From assembly GCF_001723175.1 (NCBI RefSeq), contig NC_064654.1, positions 2,108,001-2,172,000 of the forward strand: a DNA stretch of 64,000 bases. Reading direction: 5' to 3'. The notes under the pieces are model-generated. The model made no database searches. It was given only the letters and a program-made list of their open reading frames with translations, and was not told where the DNA came from. Shown here one piece after another: positions 24,528 through 35,184 of this stretch (position 1 is the first letter of the stretch; each line of letters opens with the position of its first letter). Made by a program: the position numbers and the translations under genes. This DNA is from Penicillium oxalicum. Its lineage: Eukaryota > Ascomycota > Eurotiomycetes > Eurotiales > Aspergillaceae.

Positions 24528-25614
24528 TCATATGCCGTTACTGATCTCATCCAAAACCTGGAAAAGAATCTGATTCTCCACGCGGCAGCCATCCCCTTTG
24601 GCACCTGCTTTGAACCCAGCCCAAAGCCTTTTACGGATTTCATCCACGTCTATGCCCCCGGTATTGTATTGGTTAATTAGCTCCTCGGCCATGCCGCATA
24701 GCGTTGTGTTCAACAAGTCACCTTCGTCCTCAGGCAGCTTATCACCAGGAGAGCACTCGCAGAGGGGAGGATTGACCTGCTTCGATTGTGACGCCTCCAA
24801 TTGCGTCAGGTCCTGCGGTTGTTGTGGCGGCTGTTGTAACTGATGTGGTAGTTGGGATTGCGAGTGCAGCAATGGTGTTTGTTGCGTCTGCGGCAAGACC
24901 ATGGGCTTTTGGGAGGGCCCTTGCCGAGCTGCAGACTCTTCGGGTTCAGGTCCGAGAGACTCGCCGGCGCTCGGTCCACACTTGCTCGGCGCGCAGCCCG
25001 TAAGAGTGCAGCTGGCAGGCGCACCAGCAGTCGATGCAGGAATAGTGGCCCCGGATCTGGGATCGACATTGAGTGCGGACGGACATTTCGTGATCAAAGC
25101 AGAGGTCTCCGATGCTGTACTTGATGCGCTCGAGGCAGTTGAGGCGCTTGTGCGCGCTGAATTCAGTCGTGACTCGGGTTCTGAGCGCACCGACGGTGAG
25201 AAGGCGCGTGACTCGGTCGGCCGCTGCATCGCAGGGATGGCAACCTTTTGGTTGACGGCGGCGCCTTGATGCGCGAGCTGGAGGTATTGTTGAACCAATT
25301 CTCCCGAGATACCGAGAGAGCCGAGCAGCGCCCGTAGTTGACGGTTTTCCGCTTCCAATCTCTGCGTGGCGAGACGGTGTTGGATATCCTTTTGCTGAGC
25401 TTCATTCTTGTAGGACGAGAGACGCTGCTCCAGTTCCCGAACGTATTCCTGCTTCCGCGCTCGACTTTTACGTTGATTTTCGCGAATTCGCGCCAGGCGA
25501 TCAACATTCTTCGGCAAGGATTAGACCCCGACTCTCTCACGATCGGCTTGGCGAGAGGGAATGAGCCATTATTGGAGGCGAACGACGCACCTTCTGGCTG
25601 CTATCAACATCCAT
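24528..25614 (-). CDS. bZIP transcription factor (fungal NQRKSRAR type)
   Basis: Two exons, 25591-25614 and 24528-25508, encode 334 residues. The first exon has only eight codons and ends AAG before GTGCGT; the acceptor is GAAG and restores the frame. The basic region starts at about residue 14 (RIRENQRKSRARKQEY) and leads straight into a leucine-zipper-like helix to about residue 70. The middle is Ser/Thr/Pro-rich, with a Gln-rich block near residues 210-240. The C-terminus (TTLCGMAEELINQYNTGG... and GCRVENQILFQVLD) is a conserved segment I associate with filamentous-fungal bZIPs. It contains about seven scattered cysteines, which could serve redox or metalloid sensing. It acts in the nucleus. 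The target genes are unknown; acr3 next door is a reasonable candidate. Confidence 0.88.
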
Positions 25615-26725
25615 CTTGTCCCCTTCTTCGCAGAGATGATACAGTGGTCACACTACCACAGTCAAATTGGGAGGCAATCTCTAGTGTTGAATCACAGTCT
25701 CATCCCCCAGCTTGGGGGGGGGGAACGGCCTAGAATCTAGAAGCCGGTTTCAAAGTGGCATTTGTGACACGTGACTGTATTTGTGCCTTACACACATGGT
25801 ATCCAGGTCTTTTTGACTTGACCTTGTTCTTGAATGATAGGTTGTCGTAGGTTGTCGCCCCGAAGACTTACTAGTCATACCCACTGGCACGAATTCAAAG
25901 TTTTACTACTGGTAGCAGATCACTACTACAGTATAGGCAATGAGGACTCGTACAAATGTATGCACATCGAGCACTCAACTCACAAGTTACTACTTGATCT
26001 CCCACTGCCTTCTCCCTTCCATGTAGTCGTACTACCAAGAATAAGAACAAGTTCAGGTCGGTCTGTCCAGTCCACAGGACCGGACTGCTCCCCTGTAAAG
26101 GCGGAAGAGGACGGGTCACCGGAGGCGGCCGGGTCAAAGGAAGTGGAAGCAGTGGTGGAGTAATCACCAGTAGACGGTTGGCCTGTCCTCGAGCAGTGGA
26201 CACCTGGACATACTTCAGCTCTGGTAGTGATGCTGCCCACCTCACTGCCTTCTAGTCGTTGGACCTACACGTAGCGGCTGTCAGTTTCAAGGTTGGACAT
26301 ACCGACCATTTAGAGGAGGAGGAGGAGTGGTACTCTGGGAACTGGGAACTCTCTGAACATCATACATCATCGATCACCGCACTCACGCTGGGAGGACTGG
26401 TCGATCACATGACTTGGCCATGCTCCTTCAGACGCTCAATAAAAGCCAAGCTGAATGGATCGCCCCCAACTTCCAAGCAGGAATGCCCCACCTGATGAGG
26501 TACTATCAAAGGTGCATACTGCAGAGTCATACACGCTGCATCCGTGAAACTCCTGCGTCTCGGCCTTCAGAATAATTCATCTTTCAAAAAGTGACCTCTA
26601 CTGCGCGGTCCCGCCACTTGCCAGTCCCCGCCCTCATTGACTGACCACGGTAGCGTATTACTGCTTCTGAAGCGTGGACAAGGAGAGTGACCTCCGCGCA
26701 AGGTGTTCATTTGCATTCAGCCGTC
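25615..26725. other. Divergent intergenic region, 1.1 kb
   Basis: Promoter region of the bZIP (left) and of the membrane protein gene (right). It contains a G9 run near 25716-25724 and Ser/Gly-coding short ORFs that look spurious. No gene supported. Confidence 0.5.
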
Positions 26726-27601
26726 ATGGTGTCGACACGACAGCATCCCAGCGATTTCCCTTCTCCAGAGGATGCGGCCAAACAGCTTGCGAAATCGTCT
26801 CCGGCACCGACCACAAACGGAGCTGCCCGAAAATGGGTTTATACTCCATCCGCCGCACTGACAGTGTGGCTCGTAGTATCAGTCCCCCTGGTGATATGGG
26901 ATACAGGCTATGTGCTGTTACGCCCACACAGCATGCCGGGGGGTAGTCTACACTCACCCATCTGGATCCCCTATGCGCTCTACGGATCCGTGGACTACAT
27001 CTACGGGTGGCCTGCGTGGAATGAGCGAAATGGCTTCACTGCCGCGCAGAGCGTGATGAACGTGTTTGAGACGCTAGGCTACTTGTATTATCTGTGGATT
27101 GTTTATCACCACGGGGCCACAGTTGTCAATAGCCGCGGCGACAAGAAACTCAAGAAGGGCATGGTGTGGCTTTTGACTGGAGACAAGGTAGTCGCTGGAA
27201 GGACTGGCGCGACTGCCTTGTTAGTGGCGTTCATCGCGTCAGTCATGACGTTGAGTAAAACCGCGCTCTATTGTGAGTTGAAGTCACTCCACTAGGCCGC
27301 TTGATTAATCAGTCACTGACAACCTAGATAGGGCTCAATGAGTACTTCTCAGACTTTGAAAATATCGGACATAATACGACCTGGGATATCATCTTTCTAT
27401 GGGCAATTCCAAAGTATGGCGAGCCCCTATTCCCCAAGACTGCTCTACATTTAAGACTGCCATACTGACAATTTGAATGTGTTATAAAACGGGCTCTGGC
27501 TTCTCTTTCCAGCCTACAACGTGTTTGTTCTTGGTGAAGAGATTCTCAGTGCCCTTGAACAGGCCCCTCCCCGCCGGCCGGGACGTCCAAAGTCTTCATA
27601 A
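26726..27601 (+). CDS. Polytopic membrane protein, EXPERA-like, with a defective last acceptor site
   Basis: Exons 26726-27272 and 27332-27413 are clear. A third coding block 27490-27601 continues the protein as NGLWLLFPAYNVFVLGEEIL and ends at TAA, giving about 246 residues. Hydrophobic segments lie near residues 40-65, 80-100, 115-135 and 160-185 and in exon 3. The motif WLNEYFSDFENIGHNTTWD followed by a PNG-W segment suggests the EXPERA/emopamil-binding-like membrane fold, but I am not sure of the family. Intron 1 is normal (GTGAG...GATAG). Intron 2 starts with GTATGG and has a CTGAC branch point at the right distance, yet the junction reads ATAAAA|C with no AG. The next AG (27492 onwards, CTTTCCAG) shifts the frame and stops after nine residues. 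Function unknown. Confidence 0.65.
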
Positions 27602-28064
27602 GGGGGTCCCATGAAGATTTTCTCGGGGTGAAATATACAGCCCCCGAGTCTAGTCAAGAGGTGGTGCGAAAGGCAGGACTATCATTGACCTGACATAAGA
27701 TCGGGGCGCTCGGGCTTTCAGTGGCTGCTGATAAACCGACAGTCTTGACATGAAACTTGACTCGATGCAATGTTCAATAGGACTTCATACTTTTACAGCT
27801 CATAGATGAGTCGATTTTAACGCTCTCATCAAATGCGAAGGCTGAATAGAAGTCCTCGTGTACTTTAAGAAGCATGCACGGCTCTTGTTCTTCGGCCCTG
27901 GGGAAGAGGTTGAGCCAGCTGCGATCTCTGCGCGAATGTCGTCTCAATATTTGGGTTTCTATGATCAAGAAGTCTTCAGTTCATCGTAGTGGTGACCCAT
28001 CAAATCCAGTTAAGAATTGATGGTAGACCAGTGGCGAGTAAAATAAGATGCCGACGACTGATAA
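27602..28064. other. Intergenic region upstream of the Zn2Cys6 gene
   Basis: About 460 bp without a supported gene; presumably the promoter of the following regulator gene. Confidence 0.45.
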
Positions 28065-31000
28065 ATGGCCGCCAAGCCGCTATCCGCTGTTTCCCCATAC
28101 TATTTCGCTCCCGTGCTTCGGTTGCCTCATTTCTTCTCCGCGCCGAGTTCCAGTGCCCGTGTCTTGGTCTCTCTGCGCAGTCGCTCACCAGCCCACTCAA
28201 AATCGAGCCAAGAACCAGGAGAGGCTTGGTCGCATCAAACGCGCTCAACTCCTCGGCGCTATTTCGACGACTTGAGTACGACGAGTTCGCCGAATGATGC
28301 TTCTGGACCGGATCCTGCGGTATCCGCCCGTCATGATTCCTCCGAGTCCGCTGACTCGCCATTGAGAGCCGCGGGCTCGAGGCCGAGCTTGGGCAGAGAA
28401 GAATCAGTTGCTGGTCCAGACGATTTTGAGACGCAGAGTCCTGCAAGCTTCCGCGATCGGGGTAGTACACAGCCTCAAGACCCCGCAACGGCGGGTGAAA
28501 ACGACGGACTCGAACTCACGGCGACGATGGCCCACGAGATGGCGCAGGTGATGGTCCCGACTCGACATCGCTCGATAAAGACGGCGCCAGCTTGGAGTGA
28601 AATGAAGACAAAGGCCGCAAAGAGAGAAAACGACTCCGCTGGCCTGCATCGCATGTCGCCGGAAAAAATCCGTGCTCCGGCGAGAAACCAGCATGCAAAC
28701 ACTGCACCCGCTCTCGCATACCGTGCGTTTATAAAGTCACGACGAGAAAGGCAGCTCCGCGCACGGATTATATGGCGATGCTGGACAACGGTTGAAACGG
28801 ATGGAAGACCGCGTGATTAAGACGATTCCCAAGGATGAGACGAGAGACATGCATTCAATCGGGCGGTCCGTCGTCAAGCCTTCTGCGCAGGCTCCTGTAT
28901 CCAAGGCGCAAAAGAAAAGGAGCGCAGATGAGGCTTTTGCGGCCGAGATCGAGAGTTGGGCGCATGGGAGCGGCGCCCATTGCACGAGACCGAGACTTTC
29001 CCCATGAATCGCGAACCCAAATCCAACGACGGGACGGGTCTTTTGACTGAAGGAACCGAGTTCCTCCCCTCGCTCGACATTCAGGAGCATCTCGCAGAGG
29101 TTTTTTTTGATTGTGTCTATGGACAGTCATATCTTCTTCTTCATAAGCCTAGCTTCATGCGCCGTCTGAAGGCCGGCACCGTTCCTCCTGTTCTCATACT
29201 GGCCGTTTGTGCAGTCTCGGCGCGATTCTCCACACATCCTCAGCTCAACTCTGATCCGCCTTTTCTACGAGGCGAGAACTGGGCTAACCCGGCCGCTGCC
29301 ATTGCTCTGAGCCGACACGACGAACCGAACATCACCATTCTGACCGTCTTTCTCCTTCTCGGACTCCACGAGTTTGGCACGTGCCACGGTGGAAGAAGCT
29401 GGTCCTTTGGCGGCCAGGCGTTGAGAATGGCATATGCGCTTCAGTTACATCAGGAGCTGGAAAGTGAACCGCTGTTAAGCAAAGGAAACAGCGCCAGTGC
29501 GCAACTCAGTTTCACGGACCGCGAAATCCGACGGCGCACCATGTGGGCTTGCTTCCTCATGGACCGATACAATTCATCGGGCAGCCAGCGGCCACCGATC
29601 GGAAATGACAAGTTTCTGCAGATCCAACTACCCATCAAGGAGACACACTTCCAAATGGAAATTCCCGGGCCTACTGAGGACTTGGACGGGGACGTGCCGA
29701 ACCCAGTACCTGAAAATTCCGGGCAGCTCTCCAACCCCAAAGATAACATGGGCGTGTCCGCGTATATCATTCGAGCCATTGTAATCTGGGGGCGCATCGT
29801 CGACTATCTGAATCTGGGCGGGAAAAAGAAGGACCCTCACCCCCTGTGGCATCCAAACTCCGTCTACATGCAATTGAAAAGACAAATTGAGGATTTCTCG
29901 GCCTCGCTTCCCAGCGTCCTGGCATTCAATTACGAAAACCTCCAGATTCATGCGTCCGAGAAGATTGCTAATCAGTTCATCTTCCTCCACATTATTATCC
30001 ACCAGAACATGCTGTTCTTAAATCAGTTTGCGATTCCTTTGGCGCCGGGCGGTCGTCCTCCTCGCGACATGCCTAAACCGTTCTTGAGCAACGCTGGCCG
30101 GGCGGCCGTGGAGGCGGCCCACCACATTTCCGTGCTCTTCGATCGCGCGTCTGCCTATCCACTTACGGTTCCCTTTGCCGGATACTGTGCCTACACGGCA
30201 AGCACGGTGCATATCTGGGGGATCTTCTCTAAGAATACGCAACTCGAGGCTCGATCAAAGGAGAGCTTGCGCCATACTTATCGTTACCTCAACAAGATGA
30301 AGAAATACTGGGGCATGTTTCACTATATGGTAGAGAGTGCAAAAGACCGATATCGTCAATTTGCCGATGCTGCCATCAGGGGATCTGGGTCTGCCCAGAA
30401 CGGCACCTCCCTAGCTCCCATGTTCCAATACGGAGATTGGTTTGACAAATACCCCCACGGCGTTTCGAGACTCCACTGGGAAGACCCTGATACCCGACAG
30501 AAGGAGTCCGGCGAGGATGCGGTCATGGGTCAAAAGCCTGACCTTCAGAGCGTCGAAGATTTCTTCGCCAGTCTCTCACCAACGCCGCGATCCAGTATAC
30601 CTCGTCGAACTCGTCCGCGCAAGAATAGCAAGTTCTCGGATGGCGCATCCAATCCAACTACGGACCAGTCACCGACTCGGTCTCTTGACATGTCCGCGAG
30701 CGGCAGTGCCGCCACTGCTCCAGGTAGCGTCTTTCCTCAGCCCTCCCTCTTCTCACAGGATGCTGCCATGTCCTTTGGTCAGCCGCCGTTCGACTTTAGC
30801 ATTCCACCGGATCAGCTCCCGCAATTAGATCGACAATTTGTGTACGGCTCATTCGCCGACTTTGACCCCACCAACTTTATGCCCTCCGGCAATCCCCCGA
30901 TGCCACCTCCGCCGCCGATCAACGGTGTCGATTCTCAAACGACCGATCATTCTCTCTTCACAGGTCATCTCGACCCCAGCGCCCCCTCTGGGACGGGCGA

Positions 31001-31193
31001 ATTCTATCAACCCAGTGCGTGGTTCTTACCCTTCAACCTGGATCCTCTCGGTGGCGGTCCACCACCGCCTGTAGAGGAATCCACGTCTGCCCCTGGACCC
31101 GACGACAATATTCCCGGGATAGGAGCAAATGTGCCTCTGGACGCATATGATTTGGGAATTGGAAGGTCGGGAAGACCAGATTCTCGGCGCTAG
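28065..31193 (+). CDS. Zn2Cys6 fungal transcription factor, reading frame broken in the DNA-binding region
   Basis: The C-terminal 740 residues are one open frame (about 28956-31193) with a fungal-specific transcription factor middle homology region: VFFDCVYGQSYLLLHKPSF, TILTVFLLLGLHEFGTC and FGGQALRMAYALQLH. A Pro-rich activation-like tail follows. The zinc cluster lies at about 28645-28711 with spacing C-x2-C-x6-C-x6-C-x2-C-x6-C, but it is split over two frames: LACIACRRKK in one (28639 on) and CSGEKPACKHC in another (28673 on). Then DYMAMLD and RLKRMEDRVIK are again in different frames (junction near 28793), and a last shift falls between about 28930 and 28956. Upstream, a Ser/Asp/Pro-rich frame opens at ATG 28065. 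Taken at face value the regulator cannot be made; sequencing error is possible. Target pathway not recognised. Confidence 0.75.
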
Positions 31194-31819
31194 TTCTCTG
31201 AGGCGTCGCTGTTTGAGTGTTTGCAGCGCTTCTTATCTGCAATGTCTTGTACGAAAATCATCCTTTCGGATGTGCTGGGTGATTAACGGACGATATGTGT
31301 TTTCAAAAATGCTAGGGCTGGCGAACCCTTTCTCCTTGTACAGTTTAACCAACGCCATGGGAGATCATTTGCGATGGAATATCAATCAAAGCAAGTGGGT
31401 TTGTGATTCATATACCGAAGTCCCGTCTGTCGTACTTACACCATCTCTTCTTTCGTCTTTTAGGCAATGTGTCGTGTGAGTGGGATCGAATCCGAGTAGT
31501 ATACGTATCAATGCACCACCCGTAAAGCCCTCCCAAATCCCCCACTTAAGCAAACACAGCCTGTGACCCTAGTGGTGAGATTTGTCGCGTTACATTCAAC
31601 TCGACTTTCTGTTCAATCTGTTCCCATCGAGACTTTCCAACTTAACACTACGGACACAATGCATACAACCCGTAGACAGAGAACAAAAGGTCAAAGTTTC
31701 CGAGTCCAGGATATCCGGCTCTGTTAAAAAAAAAAGTACAAAAGAGGGGGGTAAAGGCACAACGATGGAAAGAAAGTCGGGAAAGAGGAAAAAGAAGCAA
31801 AAGGCAAAAAGAAGATCTG
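31194..31819. other. 3' flank of the Zn2Cys6 gene
   Basis: About 620 bp before the tRNA gene. Purine-rich stretch at 31720-31810. No gene seen. Confidence 0.5.
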
Positions 31820-31890
31820 TGCATCATCCGTGAATCGAACACGGGCCTCGTCGATGGCAACGACGAATTCTACCACTAGACCAATGATGC
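31820..31890 (-). tRNA. tRNA-Gly (GCC anticodon)
   Basis: Reading the minus strand gives a 71-nt cloverleaf. The acceptor stem GCATCAT pairs with ATGATGC, followed by an A discriminator. The D-arm contains GGTCTAGTGGTAGAA, the anticodon stem CGTCG/CGACG encloses the loop TTGCCAT, and the T-loop is GTTCGATTC. No intron. CCA is not encoded, as expected for a nuclear gene. A T-run at 31726-31735 on the coding strand is some distance downstream; no nearer Pol III terminator is obvious. Confidence 0.95.
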
Positions 31891-32392
31891 TGTTGCATAT
31901 CGTAATCTCTATTGGTTAAAATTATGACTATTTAAAAAGGTTCAAAGAGTCTGATTTGAACTCGGGGCTTGTCGCTCCTTGGCTGGACGATCTGGCGGCC
32001 GACCAATTCCCCACTTTGACTTGAGATGGATCTCACTGTTTCTCTTACATTTTGCCCGTGACAGAGGTATCCTTTGACGTTCTTTGGGATTGGAGCCTAG
32101 ATGCTGAACCTTAGATTAAGCGTTTCGTATTCAATGCTGATGTTGGGTTGCTATTTTGCGAGGGGCACAGAAATCGAAAAGGTATTCATTTTATATTCCC
32201 GCCGATGCGCCACAACCTCCTCCACCTCATGCTCCGGTGGAATGGATGGAACCACGCAGCATCCACAACGTTCGAGCCTCCAGAGTAAGTGGCTTTGTTA
32301 CAAATTCGCGGGATTGACATCAAAAGAGCAGTATTCTATTCAACACAAAGACACGAGATGAAATACAAGAGCAACAGTCGTGAACAAAGACT
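31891..32392. other. Intergenic, 500 bp
   Basis: Between the tRNA gene and the 3' end of ATG27. It contains one tRNA-like scrap (GATTTGAACTC near 31954) that does not fold into a cloverleaf. No gene supported. Confidence 0.5.
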
Positions 32393-34154
32393 TCAATCAT
32401 CCCACTCCTCGTCAAGTTGATCTATAAGTCGATTCTCAGCATCGACATCACGGCGGCCGCCGGAACCAGCGCCACCTCGACCGCCGAATGCGCCGATAAA
32501 ACCACCACGGCCGTCGCCGTCGGCACGCGTATAGCCACCACTGGAGGAAGATCGGTTGAGTCGCAGACATCTGCCCAAGGAGGAGAAAAGAATGACAAGC
32601 ATGTCCTATCATCATATCGATTAGCGCGATCGCTTTGAGGCAACTACTCCCGTAGAAAGGCCAAGAAACAGACTCTAGCGGCGCAGAAAAGAATCGCAAC
32701 ACAGGGCCGATTTTGTAGGGGACAGATGTGCGCAAACTCAACATTGCACACAATACACACACAGACAGACAGAGGGAGAGAAAGAGAGATCTTGAGCTTG
32801 GTATAACATGAAATTGCAGTACCAGGAAAGCCGTGCGCCGAGACACACATGATAGCAATATCTGTCTGTCGAACTGGGGCCAAGTTCATTGGAAAGAATC
32901 ACACGAGGAGAAAAAAAAGGAGCGAATCACAAGAAAGGAACAATCTCAGAGAAAAAGGAATGCTTGAGACTTGCGGATGTCATGGAATCTTCAGACCAGC
33001 TGAGGCCATCCTAATCCATCCGTGATGTAGGCAATCTGGATGCGCTCGACTCTCTATACTTGTGCGAAGCTGTACCGCCAATACAAGATCCCCGTCGGGA
33101 CCGACAAGGCACCAACGCCAGGAGACATACCTTGATGAAATCAAACATTCCAGCCCAAAGGCTGAAATTAGGACACTGACGCCAGCCGCGCTGATGCATA
33201 ACCGTCCGTTGGTATGCGCAGCCACCGACAAGATAAGCAGCTACTGCGATAAGCACACTAGAAAAGAGTGTCAGTAGAGGAAGAGGAAGAGGGGGAAAAA
33301 AGAAAGGGCAATGCTCATATGGATGCGCAATGCCCCGAGGCAAAGGATGTTCCAAACACTGACATGACACCGAAAACACCACCTGGTCCCAACCCACCAG
33401 CACTCGGGTCCGCGGCCACTCCACCACATGCGGCAGAGCTGCGGACCTCAAAGAAGTATGTGCACGAGTCCATGGTACCGACAAAGGAGGGCGTAGCCGT
33501 GTTCGCCGGCGCATCGCGATCGCAGAGGAAGGACATGATGGTGGACTTGGTGCGCGCCGAGGCGTTTTTGCCGGCCGCCTCCACGTCATCGGGACATGGA
33601 GAGCCATTTGTATAGTTGAGGACAAGTTTGCGACCCCGGAAGAAGGGCTCAGCTGCTTGTTGCCTGTCAAGATGGCGAGATAGCGTGTTAGTGATCAGCG
33701 ACCACATCACGCAAGCCCGGCCCAAGCTGCAACGCTTGAAGGGACGGTTGCACGGGGACGGTCCGAGGATGTTCACTCACCCAATTGAGTAGATCTTGCC
33801 AGCCTGCTCATAATATGCGCTAACATTCTGCCACCGAGATTTTTCTACTCCGACAACATCCTCAAGCTTCTCAATGACGGGCGCGCAGATGTTGAGAGTG
33901 AAATTTGCGGGGTAGTCGTGCCCTCGGGCGTGCCAGCTTTCCTCGCGTGCGTCCTTGACGGGTTTGCCCTTTTTGAGTTCAGGAGGGGCCAGAGAGATCG
34001 CATTGAGATCGAAGAAGAGGCCGCTCAATGGAGAGCGGGCCACACACGGTTTGGTCTCGCTGTGATGGGCGCCACTGTCGGAGGCAGCTACGGCGAGACC
34101 AGATGCGGCGGATCCGAGGAGGAGTAAGCTCGTCGCGGAAGTGAACCACTTCAT
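32393..34154 (-). CDS. atg27: Autophagy protein Atg27
   Basis: Four exons on the minus strand, 33781-34154, 33364-33663, 33131-33257 and 32393-32605, encode 337 residues. An N-terminal signal peptide (about residues 1-24) is followed by a cysteine-containing MRH-like lumenal domain (NICAPV, SFLCDRD, MDSCTYFFEVRSSAACGG). A single transmembrane segment crosses the exon 2/3 junction (FGVIVLIAVAAYLVGG). The cytosolic part has the family segment HQRGWRQCPNFSLWAGMFDFIK and ends in a Gly/Arg-rich stretch and the typical ENRLIDQLDEEWDD tail. Atg27 is a type I membrane protein cycling between Golgi, endosomes and vacuole that promotes Atg9 trafficking in autophagosome formation. The last intron is 525 nt, unusually long here. 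Divergent from ERG24. Confidence 0.93.
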
Positions 34155-35184
34155 CGCGGACCTCGGGGGTGGGGACAAGACTGGAAGAAGAGCACAACAA
34201 AGAGATCGAGAATGCGAAAGAGAGACTGAGAGGGGGAGTGGTGAATTGATGCAAGAGGCCAGCTCTCCTTTGGGGGCGGGTGATGTGGAAGGTTCAATGT
34301 CGAAGGACAGATCAGAGCCGGTCAGGTCACTGATAGTAGTAGTTCGTAATAAGTACCAATCAATCGCTAGTGGCAGGAGTACTACGTAGTATAGAAACCA
34401 GGTACCTAAGGCACCAGTGGGCCAGTGTCACTACCGCCCCAATAGTGAGATCAGGCGGTCCACTTCCGGGGGCTCACAGCCTGGAGAATGGGCGGTTGAC
34501 TCTTGGCTGGGGCCTGCTCGAAGTACCTGGTACAAGTGGAACTATACTAGGAAATGGCCTCGGCGTTTTAGAGATCTCCAGTAGCACCGACCAGCCTTCC
34601 AGAGAGCCACATGCAAGCCCGGAGGACTGCCAGAACACACACCGAATGATAGATCTACTAAAGATAGGGTGAAGATGCGACTGTAGGTGCCTGTGTAGTG
34701 TGTGCGACAATGTATATTTGTGTCACTGTTTTCATCTGAGCCTTCCAACCGACTGGACTCGGGGCTGCGCAGATGCTAGGGTGCTGCTTGATGACACGTC
34801 CATCTGCACAGATCGAATGCAATTGATCGGACCGATAAAGTATCTGCGGCGTACTCCAAGATCGGTGGAAGTGGACACCCTCGACATCATCGTCGTTGCC
34901 TGGACTGGGTGAGGATGCTTCCCCCCACGACTCCGCGGGAGCACGGGACGCACGGGAGCGCGGGATCCGACATCGTACGCGATACGTTCAACCCCGGGAA
35001 CTTTTTTTTCCCTTTATACTCACGACTTCCACACTCCCTCCTGCTCTCCGGAATTGATCTCTGACACCGGAGGCTTGCGCAGGACCAAGTAGATGATCGA
35101 TTGATTTCAAGTCTACTACGCTGGATATATTCTGCTGTCACACCCACAGATCGGAACAGATCCGAAGAGCCCTTCACAACCACC
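34155..35184. promoter_or_regulatory. Shared divergent region between ATG27 and ERG24
   Basis: About 1 kb with no coding signal that should contain both promoters. It includes a perfect 12-bp palindrome TACTACGTAGTA (34380-34391) and a short palindromic ATCGTACGCGAT (34974-34985) about 200 bp before the ERG24 start. Neither matches a sterol-regulator site I can name with confidence. Confidence 0.4.

Noticed and set aside
25616..25734. Upstream start codons extending the bZIP
   Set aside because: The eight-codon first exon gives a perfect splice into the basic region; the longer open frame begins with a TTG only and continues on the wrong side of the acceptor.
31954..32020. tRNA-like sequence (GATTTGAACTC) next to the real tRNA-Gly
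   Set aside because: The T-stem does not pair and no acceptor or anticodon stem can be built; at most a relic.
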